Source of the DNA: Filobasidium wieringae
Taxonomy: Eukaryota; Basidiomycota; Tremellomycetes; Filobasidiales; Filobasidiaceae
Assembly (NCBI GenBank): GCA_001600055.1
Contig: BCIV01000012.1
Location: 496,474 to 560,473 of the forward strand
DNA length: 64,000 nucleotides
Direction: 5' to 3'
The translations under genes and the position numbers were made by a program. Shown here one piece after another: positions 1-9,794 of this stretch (position 1 is the stretch's first letter; every line of letters starts with the position of its first letter). The notes under the pieces are model-generated. The model was not told where the DNA came from and did no database searches. It saw nothing but the letters and a program-made list of their open reading frames with translations.

Positions 1-86
1 GATACATATATATAGGAGGACACTTTGACCTCTACTTCTGTCCTCACTTTACTTTACTTGTAATAATCAATGACTTCAATGACTAT

Positions 87-1496
87 TTGACATTAGATTC
101 ATTCACCAAATTACAACATTGTTCGTCCAGTTCACCACACCAAGTAGCCAAAGGCTATGTACAGATCAAAGGGCTACACTTCAAGGACATCCATGCTTCC
201 GTTGTGCACAAGGACTCCATCTGTGTGTCCCTCTCTCTTGTCACCTCACTTGACATGGAGTGTGATCAGGTCGACATCAAGGCCGCTTTCGCGAATGGAG
301 AACTGGAAGAGACCATCTTCATGGGACCACCTGAAGGCAATGACATTCCTCATGGAAAGGTTATCCGGCTCAGGAAGTCCCTCTATGGTCTACGTCAGTC
401 TCCCTGTTGTTGCAACCAGTCTTTTGACAAGTGGATGAAGTCAGAAGGCTTCACTCCTACTTGAGCAGATCCATGTCTTTAAGTCTACAAACAAGACAAG
501 GTCACCATGCTTGTTTCTGTCCATGTTGATGACCAGCTCATTGCATGCAATGACCGGCCTGCCCTCAACGCTTTCAAGGAGCGGCTCAATGCACAGTTTG
601 AGTGTACAGACAATGGACCTGTCAACTACTTCCTTGGTTTCAATGTCATCCGCAACAGGCAAGCTAGACGGCTAGACATCTCTCAGGAGCACTATGTGGA
701 AGCCCTGCTTGAGCGCTTTGACATGACCAACTGCAACCCAGTCAGGACACCACTTCCTGCGTCATCCAAGCCAGTCTCTGCTACAAATGAGGAAAATGCA
801 GCCGCAAAGGATCTGGACTTCCCTGGCCTGGCTGGATCCGTCCTCTACTTGTCCACCATCACCTGGCCAGATATTGCCTTTGCTGCAGGTCTGCTTGCTT
901 GCTACATTAGCAAATGGTCTACAAAGCACTACCAGGCCGCAAAACATCTTCTCAGGTACTTGCGAGGTACTTCTGACCTCTGCCTATCCTATGACTCTGA
1001 GTCCGGCAAGCGGATCATCCTTGGCTATGCCGATGCTGACTGGGGCGGGTGTCAAGACACCCGCAGGTCCACCACCGGCTACCTGTTCAAGACCTTTGGA
1101 GGTCTCACCTCATGGAGAGCAAGACATCAGCCTACAGTGTCCCTGTCTGCTGCAGAAGCGGAATACATGTCCTCTGCAGATGCAGCCAAACAGGCATTCT
1201 GGTTACGTCTACTACTTGAAGATCTCAGCTTCCCTCAGAGTGACCCGATCACTCTTTACAATGACAACATGGGTGCCATCCTGCTATCACAAAACCCTGT
1301 TCACCATGAAAGGTCAAAGCACATCTCCTTGTGTCACCATTACCTACGGGAGCAAGCGGGAGACAAGTCAATCGAGCTTGTACATGTTCCGTCAAAGGAA
1401 AACCGAGCAGACATGTTCACCAAGTCACTCTCTGCTGACATACATGTGGACCTGCGGAATGCCATTGGACTGAGGAACCAGCTGCTCATCAAATGA
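87..1496 (+). pseudogene. copia reverse transcriptase - RNase H, broken by two in-frame stops
   Basis: One reading frame runs from about 87 to the TGA at 1494-1496 but is cut by TGA at 462-464 and TAA at 480-482. Before the stops lie copia RT motifs: VAKGYVQIKGL, the DIKAAFANGELEE block and SLYGLRQSP. After them come HVDDQLIACND (the catalytic VDD box, with H where many elements have Y), the GYADADWGG and TTGYLF blocks, SLSAAEAEYM of RNase H, and the C-terminal block with DNMGAI, HERSKHI and ADMFTKSL. The first stop looks like CGA changed to TGA (R to stop); the second falls where these elements usually have Y in a PCLYV-like block. The real start is upstream of the window, so 87 is only where the open frame becomes readable. 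Confidence 0.85.
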
Positions 1497-1540
1497 AGCC
1501 TGTATCACCTTGACACTTCAGCATATTGGTTGAGTGGGAG

Positions 1541-1768
1541 TGTTGGATATGCGCTATTACACTATGCAACCTCAGCCTAGTGTCACATGACACCCTTCCT
1601 CTTGCGCGCATCCTCCCTCTCTCTGACTCTCTTCCATACAAGTCATCTTCTCCTTCCATACTACTTTACTTTAGTTTCCATGTTGTGATTCATACTTATC
1701 ACTGAATTACAACAGGTATGTTACCTTGTAGTAGTGATGCTCTTAAAACTTATCACTGAATCACAACA
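1541..1768 (+). repeat. copia LTR (228 bases, or 174 if it ends at 1714)
   Basis: The repeat starts TGTTGGATATGC directly after a purine-rich tract and ends in CAACA, giving the TG...CA inverted ends of an LTR. Two possible right ends exist because a 24-base segment ending in CAACAGGT occurs twice, at 1694-1717 and 1748-1771, differing at one base. The second end is preferred because it is followed at once by a primer-binding-site-like sequence. No second LTR is in the window to compare with. Confidence 0.65.
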
Positions 1769-1781
1769 GGTTATGAGCCCA
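1769..1781 (+). other. putative primer-binding site for half initiator tRNA-Met
   Basis: The bases GGTTATGAGCCCA are the reverse complement of the anticodon-loop region of eukaryotic initiator tRNA-Met (loop sequence GGGCTCATAACC). Several copia-group elements, including Drosophila copia and yeast Ty5, prime from a cleaved initiator tRNA with just this region. The site abuts the LTR end at 1768. A primer site belongs after a 5' LTR, yet this LTR follows the RNase H end, which suggests a tandem or recombined arrangement. Confidence 0.55.
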
Positions 1782-2276
1782 GGGTATTCACCCCCCACTC
1801 AGTGAAGAGGATCAAAGGATACTGAATTCTCTTCCCTCTCCCGTACACTGTACTACTCCTTCCTTCTCCCTAGAGTTGGCACAAGTTTAACTTGGACGCC
1901 TGAACGTGAACAAACAAACGGCTGTTTTTGAGCGTTTGAATGCCTATGAAGTTCAAATCTGAATGCATTCAATTTTAAGAATTTCAATCTGGAGTTCAAG
2001 TTTCATACTTTCCAGAATTTTTCATTGAAGTTTACTGAACTTCAACTCAATTTTGGCAAGTGTAAGTGTTGAACTTCCTTTGAACTCTTGAACTTCTACT
2101 TGTTTCCCTTCTTAGTCTCCAACCAAGGTAGATGATGTATTGCTGCACATAGTAGACCTCATATGGACACCATACAAAGCTATAGGAGCATTTGTTTTTT
2201 TGCTGGGGGCCTTCCTTGACGTGGTTGAATGTCTTGGAAGTTCCAAGAGTTTAATTGACTTTTGAATGCCTGAACA

Positions 2277-2338
2277 CCTTGGAGTTTAAACTTCAAACTT
2301 TTAAACTCCCAAGGAGTTCAAGTTCAAGTTCAAGTTCG
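2277..2338. repeat. palindrome plus GTTCAA hexamer tandem repeat
   Basis: Positions 2277-2314 form a near-perfect inverted repeat: CCTTGGAGTTTAAA on the left is matched by TTTAAACTCCCAAGG on the right with one extra base. It is followed directly by about four copies of GTTCAA at 2316-2338. A smaller palindrome, CTTGGA-AGT-TCCAAG, lies at 2233-2247. Confidence 0.75.
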
Positions 2339-2778
2339 ACAAAAAAAAACCGCTAGCATAAGCAGTGGTCACCAATGATATAAAATGGGCTCAAGATCAC
2401 ATATTTCAGGAATATCTTCATGACTGGAAGAAAGCAAACCCGCTCTTATGGCACTATTTGGCCAAAATATTAAATAATATTATCCAATCATCTACTAATG
2501 TTGCACAGGTTGGGAATCAGATGCATGACATTACTACTGCGGTGCAATAAGAATTTACACATAGCTGCTTAACCAATGCACAACTCTAAGCGCATTCCTG
2601 ATTCACCATATTAATCATGCTGGAACCTATTCATGGTGAAAATCGATGCGCCCATAAACCACACATAATATTGAATATTGAATCATCTAACTGCATCTAT
2701 ATCATCAGAGTAGTCATTGGATACCACTGGAATCCCTCAGTGTACTGCCTTGATTGAAAGATGCAATGAAAGATGCAG

Positions 2779-2830
2779 TTGCAACGACAGATGCTTGGCC
2801 TCTTGGAGCTCAAACATCTATCGTTGCAAC
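2779..2830. repeat. 16-base inverted repeat (hairpin)
   Basis: GTTGCAACGACAGATG at 2779-2794 is mirrored by CATCTATCGTTGCAAC at 2815-2830 with one mismatch and a 20-base loop. The flanks on both sides also carry GATGCA / TGCATC words, so the symmetry extends imperfectly outward to roughly 2755-2855. This is the layout of a small MITE-like or satellite fragment, but no target duplication was identified. Confidence 0.7.
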
Positions 2831-3188
2831 TATCCACATTTTTGCATCTTTTTGCATCTTTTATCCACATGCATTCATGTTTTTATCCACATAAAAGCAT
2901 CTTTGCATGCATCTTTTCATCTTAAAAACGCGGCTTTGAATCCCCCTAGTATTGACTTGAGGCTACAGATGCAAACACGTGATTCGAACGCATATGATTA
3001 TGCATCTAATCTTGGTTAGCCTGAATGTACAAACCAGGTGTCTGATCTTCCACATCTAAGCGTTCGACGCAAACGCGTGCCAGCTGGCAGGTCTATGTTG
3101 TGGCATGATTCTGGACGGCAGGTGTGATGGGGCGATGTATTGCAAACGAGCTACGAGGGGCGTCGAACCTCGCCTCATATCTATCAGC

Positions 3189-3208
3189 CCCGAGAACGCA
3201 TTCTCGGG
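3189..3208. repeat. perfect 8-bp stem, 4-base loop hairpin
   Basis: CCCGAGAA at 3189-3196 and TTCTCGGG at 3201-3208 pair perfectly around CGCA. It sits about 110 bases beyond the NOT3 stop codon, on the downstream side. Its role, if any, is unknown; it could fall in the NOT3 3' untranslated region. Confidence 0.7.
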
Positions 3209-3320
3209 CTAGCCTGCGCAAAAGACGTCACGTGGAGATAGTACAGTTATGATCATTGATTTCAGTGTACATTACCAACAATCTAATCTCATTGTACAAT
3301 CAAGCCAGCATCCCAAGAGT

Positions 3321-6060
3321 TCAATCTTCGGATAGATAGTAATACCTGCGACCGTAGGTGGATTAGAGGGCGCCCAGAATCAAGCACTAGCTAGGTCCAG
3401 GCTTACTCAAATCGGAAATCTGATTTTTTGCGAGTCGCCCATCCATTTTCCCAATCAAAATAGACGTACATTCCCTGCTCGTATTCATCTGTAATGGCTT
3501 GTGGCTGCGACAGTCTCTGGAACCAGGTCAGATATTGCTTGTGATATCGCCATGATTGTCGCTTTAGCTCTCGAGCCGCACACCATCTATTGTCATTTTT
3601 GTTAGAGCTTTCCCATCTTCGAAAAGGATATAGGGTGATCTTACTGTTCATATGTGTTTGTTTTGTAATAAAAGATGAAAAACAGCGTGTCCAAATCCAT
3701 GCGCGAGTATATTTCCTTGTTATCTAAGGCAGGGTGGGGCTGTTGTGGATAGTACATCGGCGTAGCGTATGGTGAACGAGGGTGATAATAACGGGGCCTG
3801 CAGGAGGATGTGAGATTGAGAAATGTGGAGGGATTAGGAATATGAACTACCTTTCGCAATCTCTGGGCTCGGGAGCTGACGTCAGCCCGTTCTCGAGTGC
3901 AGCATGTAGGGAAGTTACGTCGTTGAGTCTTTCGACCGCTGAAGGAAACCAACGGTCATAAATTTGCGAAGGAACAAACTGCAAACAAGAGACTTACATC
4001 GTTGTTTAACTGATTCGAAATGTGTCATCAAATCCGATAGCGCATGAGGAGCATGCTGGTGAGGCCCACTTGCAATTTGTCCGGGTCGATCCGGCCTGCT
4101 GGAAGCTTCCGGTGTAGTATCTGTGGTCGCAGCTCTACTTTGAATTGCAGGGTCAAAGTAAGACACTGCAGGGGTATGGTCAACAGAAGAATTGGCTCCC
4201 AACGACTAGGTATCAGAAGAGTATCAGTCAGGATGCAAGATACTGCCTTGTGGACGTCAATTTGAAACGTTCGTTGACTGACCTGCATCGGAATAACGGC
4301 TAATGAAGTATTGTTGAGCGTTGATAACGATCCGAGTTGACTTGCGCATTGAAGCTCACCGGCGATTGAAGATGTCTCATCTACTAATTTAGGACCGCTT
4401 GTTAAGACGTTTCCCTGTGATTCCATGTCTGTCAATGTTCTGTCGCTGTCGAAAGCCGAGCTCAAGACATCAGAAGGGCTGGACGGAGTTGGGGCCGTTG
4501 CTGATTGTACGCTGGGAATCGAAGCAGTTGGGCCCGTCAATGCCGAGTTGATAGAAGCTGCCCCGGATTGAGAGGGTGTCACCGCAGCTGCTGCAGCTGC
4601 TGCATATTTGATAGATGGCAGAGGAGGTGCTGAAGGTTGACGGGCTGATAGGGCTGAAGCAGGCGATACACCGATGGAAGGCTGTCGAACCAGTGTTTTG
4701 CCTAGCCAGAGGAGACCCTTGTTGCAGTTAAGCGCCGTCGCCAATTGTCACAGTAGAAAACTTACTCTCAGATGTGGATCCTGTCGAAGCGAGCGACGAA
4801 ATCAACCGAAATGCTTAGAAAACAGAACGTCTTTACCTACTTCGAATCGGGGTTTTTCTTGCGGCAACAGGGCTCGAGGGCTTCGGGGACAAGATCAGTC
4901 TCGACCCGGGCGAGTCGCAACAGTAACTCACATTACTACTGTCATCGAATGGGGTTTGCGAAGTTCTTGATATTGCACTGGGGCGCACAGGTGAACGAGG
5001 GTCTGAGTTCAAGAGGATAAGTTGGTTCGCTGGAATACTAGCGGCTAGTTTACGTGAAGGTTGGACTTACCTTCGGAGACGCTCTGCATGTCGCTCTCGC
5101 TGAGGTTGTCATCATGATCTTGTAGGACGCCCAGGCCGTCTTCTTCTTCATCAAGGTGTAGATCTTCATAAATGCCTTCATCTTCTTCGAAATCCTCCTC
5201 CTGTACAGATAAGACGAAGCCCATTTAATAAACCTGCGACCCAGAAAGGTTCCATCAAGTAGCCTGACCTGGTTGCTCTCGACAAAATAGGAGACGTCTT
5301 CTTTGAGGTCAGAGATTTGATCAGGGGAGAGCTTTCCGTTCTCTAGCAGGCGCATCACAGCTTCAAGTCTACTTATGTGCCAATTCCGTCGCTCGTTCAA
5401 TCGCTCCAGGTCTGTGATTCTACCGTCGGAGTTGCCTGCACTTGAGCTTTTGCCCCCTTTCTTGCCCCGGCCGCTCGAGGAGCTGGATTGTAGAACCTCG
5501 ATCTCCGCCTCAGCTTGTTCCACTTGTCTTGACAGGGAATCTACAAAGTCTTCTACTGTTTGACGGGCTTCCAACTTGGCCTTCTCGGCGGGATCTAGTT
5601 TGGTGGCGGCTATCAATCCCTCTTTTGAAAAAGCTTTAGTCTTCATTTCCTTTTCGAGTGCTTTGAAGCGCTCCATTTGCTGTAAGAATGCAGTACACAA
5701 GTCATATAAGTCGCTTGGAGACGCCTATACTTCTCTTGACTTACTGTTTCGATGAGCTTTCGGTTATCCAGCAATTGAGTTTTGTCTTTGACATCATTAC
5801 TGGTGAGCCAAGTTTTGATCTGATCACGAAGTCTTTGCAGCTTCTTTATTTGCGTTTTGAGATCGGTCTCTAGCTTGTCCTTTTGTGTAGCGTTGGTAGA
5901 TGCCATAAGCTTCTCGTGTATTGACTCGAAGAGTTCAACACCCTCGGACACCTTCTTAAGTGTCCGGTCAATCTCAGCTAATTCGGTAGCAACCTCAATA
6001 CGGCGATGCATCGAGCTGATCCGATTCCGTTCGCTTACTTTGTAGTTTGCGTGCAGCCAT
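3321..6060 (-). CDS. NOT3: CCR4-NOT complex subunit NOT3/NOT5
   Basis: The product is the NOT3/NOT5 scaffold of the CCR4-NOT deadenylase, which links mRNA decay to repression in cytoplasm and nucleus. The N-terminus reads [20 protein letters not shown] after removing an intron at 5978-6038, then [22 protein letters not shown] and [10 protein letters not shown], all hallmarks of the family coiled-coil domain (about residues 1-230). An acidic stretch and a Ser/Ala-rich linker follow. The C-terminal NOT box is clear: [41 protein letters not shown] and [10 protein letters not shown] last tiny exon supplies YYYLSED and the TGA at 3321-3323, matching the usual FEYRYLE ending. Several linker introns were not resolved. 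It is divergent from calcipressin. Confidence 0.92.
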
Positions 6061-6488
6061 CGCTCAGAATGCTTGTCCTATCGTATAGTGTGTCGTGATG
6101 CCGGAACTCCCCTTCTGTACATTCCAAATCCCTCTCAAACGATAGATCCCCTGCAAAAGAATTGATGTACTGTATCGAGACTCGACGGCTGGTTTGACGT
6201 ACGAATAAGCTATAAGAAGGAGGTTAGAGTGTAGTTCCTTATTTCCTGGCTCCCTGTAGCTAGGTTCATGCGATTGTTAGCGCTGATATGCAATAATAGG
6301 GAGACCGATTACCTTACCCATTATTACTATCATTAGACTGCGTGGGAAGTCAACTGCCCTTCTAGGCCAGACAACAGAGTGTAGCTCATGCAGCTACAGT
6401 AGTAGCTAGTAGAATGACAAGCTTGATCACGTTCATCCAGCTCACTACTATATCTGTTACGTGTTGAATAATAAGAATTCCTTCCGAC
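6061..6488. promoter_or_regulatory. divergent promoter region, NOT3 / calcipressin
   Basis: These 428 bases separate the two start codons and must hold both promoters and 5' leaders. No coding potential and no strong TATA box or repeated motif was picked out by eye. An open frame on the minus strand at 6333-6590 overlaps the calcipressin start and has no family resemblance. Confidence 0.5.
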
Positions 6489-7481
6489 ATGCTGCCTGAC
6501 GGCGAAGACCCGTCTTCCACAAAGAACAAGAAAGCAACGGTCAACGGGAGTTACGAGCCGACGAATACATATGCGCTGTTGTTGCCTCATCGCTCGTTGT
6601 TCTCACCAGAGATTTTAGATCATCTCTTTGCATTCTATTCAAAGTTCGGCTGCATCATCCACTGGGCGCCTGTTCAGGGCTTGGGAAGGATTATCATCGT
6701 TTGGTCATCGGACGATTGCGGTCACATTGCCAGGATCAGCGGCGGAGGGTCATTGACGATATGTGGTGATGGTCCGGAAAGAGCAGCAGGGATCATGCAT
6801 CGGAAGACCAGGTCAGCGATGTCCATTTAGATAATCTCAGCGACCAGTTACTGACCGTTGGCTCGCCCGTATAGTCTTACTATAAGATTGCTTCCCTTGC
6901 CATCAACTCCGCGTTCTACTCTGGACCGTTTGCGATCCCGTGCGAACGTATATGATCCAAATAACCCCGATCCACACTGTTTGGCGCCCCCGGAACAACC
7001 TCGTAACTTCCTCATCTCTCCACCCGGTTCCCCTCCTGAAGGCTGGGAACCTATCGTCGAGGACGCCCCTAACACTCTGACACTGGCTTCTGACCTTATA
7101 AGTGCCCTTAGCTCGATCGAATTGAATCTTGATGGAAAAAGCCCGTTTACCAAGCGGTGGATCGGTGTCGATGTCACGACAAGCTCTACTGGTGATGTCG
7201 ACGTCGAAGTACACGATCAGGAGGTGCTTCTACAGACTGAAGGCGGCATGAAAGTCTCGGTGTTTGCCCCAGCAGAAGACAACGCGGTATCTGGTTCCCG
7301 AAGCCTCGATACAGAACATTCAGAGTACATCAAATATCTTCCCGACAATACATCGGATGCCACTCTCATGAATGGGAACTGCGTTCCGGCAGGATGGCGT
7401 ACACCGGGTGTCGGCGAGAAGACGTTCAGCAAACGACCTTTGCCCACATCGCGACCGCCCTTGGCCCCTCACGAGAATTAA
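6489..7481 (+). CDS. RCN1: calcipressin (regulator of calcineurin)
   Basis: Calcipressins bind and modulate the Ca2+/calmodulin-dependent phosphatase calcineurin in the cytoplasm. The signature is FLISPPGSPPEGW at about residue 160, the conserved ISPP-x-SPP-x-GW block that docks on calcineurin. The N-terminal half (ALLLPHRSLFSPEILDHLF, then GRIIIVWSSDDCGHIA and SLTIRLLP) fits the RRM-like fold of the family. There are two exons: 6489-6811 and 6875-7481, with a 63-base GT-AG intron giving the join RKT-SLTIR. The tail after the SPP block is long and Ser/Thr-rich. The start at 6489 is the first in-frame ATG and no family domain is missing. It ends 138 bases from the convergent GPI-protein gene. 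In Cryptococcus the homolog is called CBP1. Confidence 0.88.
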
Positions 7482-7619
7482 TGACACTTGACGAGCTTGT
7501 ACTCTTGGAAGCCTCACGAACCATTACGTAACATGAACTGTGATAGTAGAGACATATGACATGACAGACCGAGAGGAGGGATATATTGAGTAGCATGACA
7601 ATAAGCGATATCACAAGGG

Positions 7620-9311
7620 TTAGAACCACGCTGCTGAAACCGCTGTCATGAGGAGCAGAATACAGTTCCACGTGATGATATTGTCGAGAGGTCGAGCGTG
7701 CGCTAATGACCCCCCAGTCTGGGTTGCAGAGGGCGTCGCTGTGACTGAAGTGGTCATAGTAGATGCGGTTGACATTCTCGATTGCTGAGCTGCAGTCGAA
7801 GTGGAAGTCGAAGTTGAGGAACCTGTCGTGGAGCTGGACATGGAACTAGACGCCGGAGAGGGAGAACCATTGAGCCCTGCCAGGGTAAAGTCGAGCTTCT
7901 GCCAAGCAGCGGAGGATTGAACGGCGTAACCATTTCCGAAAGCAGCAGGCAGGTAATATACATCCCCTGCAGAGCTCAATTGGACCAAAGTAGTATCAGA
8001 GGCGGCGTAGGATGCTGCCGGGTCTACCAGGGATGGGGGAGGTAGTGTTTGCGTTGTGTTGATGAAGTTCGCAATTCCAGCAGGAGCGTCGCTGACCTAA
8101 TGTTGAGAGGTCGCGTGAGAAGGGGGAGGGGGGGGCGATCAAGTGTTGTCCTTCACTCACCTCTGCCCAGTTGCTCGGGCTAGTCCAGTGCGTGATAACA
8201 TAAGTGTGAGAAGCATCATCAGGTATGAATACCACTTGATTACCCGCCTTTCGGAAGATATCCGGGGTTAGATCTGAACAATGCGAGTGCGTTCAAGATT
8301 CTCACGTTGTTACTAGCTAGAGGAATGGGGACTGCCTGCCCATGGCTTGTAGGGAAATTGGCCGAAGCACCTCCGGCTTCGGCGAAAGCTTGTACTTCAG
8401 GTTGAAAATATGAATCTGCTCCAAGAACCGATTAGCTGAGTACGGCAGGGCAGTCGCAATGATACATACAATGAACAACAAACATGTTTGCTGAGCCCGA
8501 GGGATTAGAAGGGACATTGAAGAACACTGCGTTGGACGAATATGGGATAAGCATATTTCGATTGAGGAGGGTTCACCTGACTACTGACTGATGTGATTGC
8601 TCGCTTCAGCCAAGACTGGTTGGGCACCTCCGGTAGAGAAATTTGGATCCGACACCGCCTCCCAAGCAAGTGCATTACCAGCCGCAGCAGTGGTCACAGT
8701 GCTCATGTCAAGCGTGTATAGAGAGCCGGAAGCAGACAAGGCGAAAAGTACGTTGGTATCGTGATCGAGGATTGACGATCCAGTAGCGAGATCTGATGGT
8801 GTACTATTTAGTAACCTATACCTCGCTGCCTTGCTTTTAGCAAATTTACCTGGTGCAGAAGTTGTGGTCTGCTTAGACCACGTTCCAGCGCCAAAATCGA
8901 AGATATAGATATCCTTTATACACAATTGCCAAGAGTCGGTCAAACCAGTCATTATTCCGCTTGTAATGCACTTACACCTGGATTTGCCGAGTCAGCATCC
9001 AGGACGTAGAGAGCATTGCTGTATTGGGACAAGGCACAGATCGTGTTATTTCCGGTCCAAGGAGGTCGTCCTTGTGTGGCGAGAGCCTTGGGAGTAGGAG
9101 CTGCATTTATAGTCAGCGCTCGAGCTCGATCGTCCGGAAACATTGCAGACTTACAGGACCAGGACGTATTCTGGCCCAGGTTATAGTCCTGTTCACCTCC
9201 AAAAAGATAGAGGTTTGCGCTGGTATCGAATTGTGCGCATTGTTTGGCAGTGGCGAACCCGGCCAAGCCAAGGGTCGCTCCCCAGATGCAAGTCAATCGA
9301 AGAGACCACAT
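7620..9311 (-). CDS. secreted, GPI-anchored cell-surface protein with Kelch-like repeats
   Basis: I do not recognise a named family. The protein starts with a clear signal peptide (MWSLRLTCIWGATLGLAGFA, ending about AKQC). The body has repeats such as NLYLFGGEQDYN, NALYVLDADS, DIYIFDFGAGTWS and GSLYTLDMS, which resemble Kelch/beta-propeller blades. The C-terminus is a Ser/Thr-rich stalk followed by a hydrophobic tail (IITWNCILLLMTAVSAAWF), the layout of a GPI-anchor signal. So it probably sits on the plasma membrane or in the cell wall. Introns checked: one after the codons for NTSWS, and one joining DADSANPG to DIYIFDF. Joins in the middle (8100-8600) were not all resolved. Function is unknown. 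Confidence 0.7.
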
Positions 9312-9794
9312 TGTACAGGAAGACGAAGTTTAATGAATGTCGTGGCGTTGTATGATCTCTCGCCAAGAAGAGATTCGTGTCAGGAAAGGCTACCGTAGTC
9401 CAGGTCAAAAATGAAGGTGGGTTCAGACGAATGAATAATGGGCCGTGATGTGATGGTGCTCTCTGATGGTGTGCGATTTCCCTTGTTTTGATTTGAAGGC
9501 TGTGTGAAAAGTGACAAGCTCTGACAAACGCGGGGCAACCCACACGCGAATTTACGGCAACATCTCGCGTGTGGCGGACAAGGGAATGACAGCACAGAGA
9601 TCCCAGAGAAAACAAAGATGCGAAGGTGATTGTGATAGAATCACGATTCGATAGCGTTCAAGTCCGCAAGTAACAAGCGCGCAGATATGAAGCGTTACTG
9701 AACCAGATGAAATAGCATGGTAACATATTTTCATTACGACACCGGACAGCCATATATAGTCAGGTAGAACTGCAACCGGGAGACCTGAGAGCCA
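9312..9794. other. intergenic, upstream of the GPI-protein gene and downstream of porin
   Basis: This stretch of 483 bases should contain the promoter of the minus-strand surface-protein gene and the 3' region of the porin gene. Minus-strand open frames here (up to 140 codons at 9193-9615) overlap the true gene start and resemble no family. No distinctive site was seen. Confidence 0.5.

Larger units (their letters stand above)
1..1768 (+). mobile_element. 3' portion of a decayed Ty1/copia LTR retrotransposon
   Basis: The left end of the window lies inside the pol gene of a copia-type element. Going right one sees the end of reverse transcriptase, RNase H, a short purine-rich tract (1532-1540) and an LTR that opens with TGTTG and closes with CAACA. 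The order RT then RNase H next to the 3' LTR is the Ty1/copia order as far as it can be seen, because integrase would lie upstream and is outside the window. Two stop codons interrupt the coding frame, so this copy is dead. The 5' half is not visible. Confidence 0.85.
1782..3320. other. gene-poor, repeat-rich stretch between the retroelement and NOT3
   Basis: No supported gene is seen. The left part (about 1880-2345) is crowded with GAACTT/AAGTTC words and short palindromes. A 61-codon open frame at 2365-2550 lacks an ATG and resembles nothing I know; it may be a transposon scrap. The part from 2750 to 2925 is rich in GATGCA/TGCATC words arranged as an inverted repeat. CACGTG occurs at 2976-2981 and 3229-3234. 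The right end should contain the NOT3 3' untranslated region. Confidence 0.6.

Noticed and set aside
787..1473. 228-codon plus-strand frame inside the retroelement
   Set aside because: It is a shadow of the RT/RNase H frame, which carries all the recognisable motifs.
2365..2550. 61-codon frame in the repeat region
   Set aside because: It has no ATG, no flanking exons and no family resemblance; at most a transposon scrap.
2955..3020. tRNA-like TTCGAA word near 2982
   Set aside because: Only a T-loop-like word is present; no acceptor, D or anticodon stems could be built on either strand.
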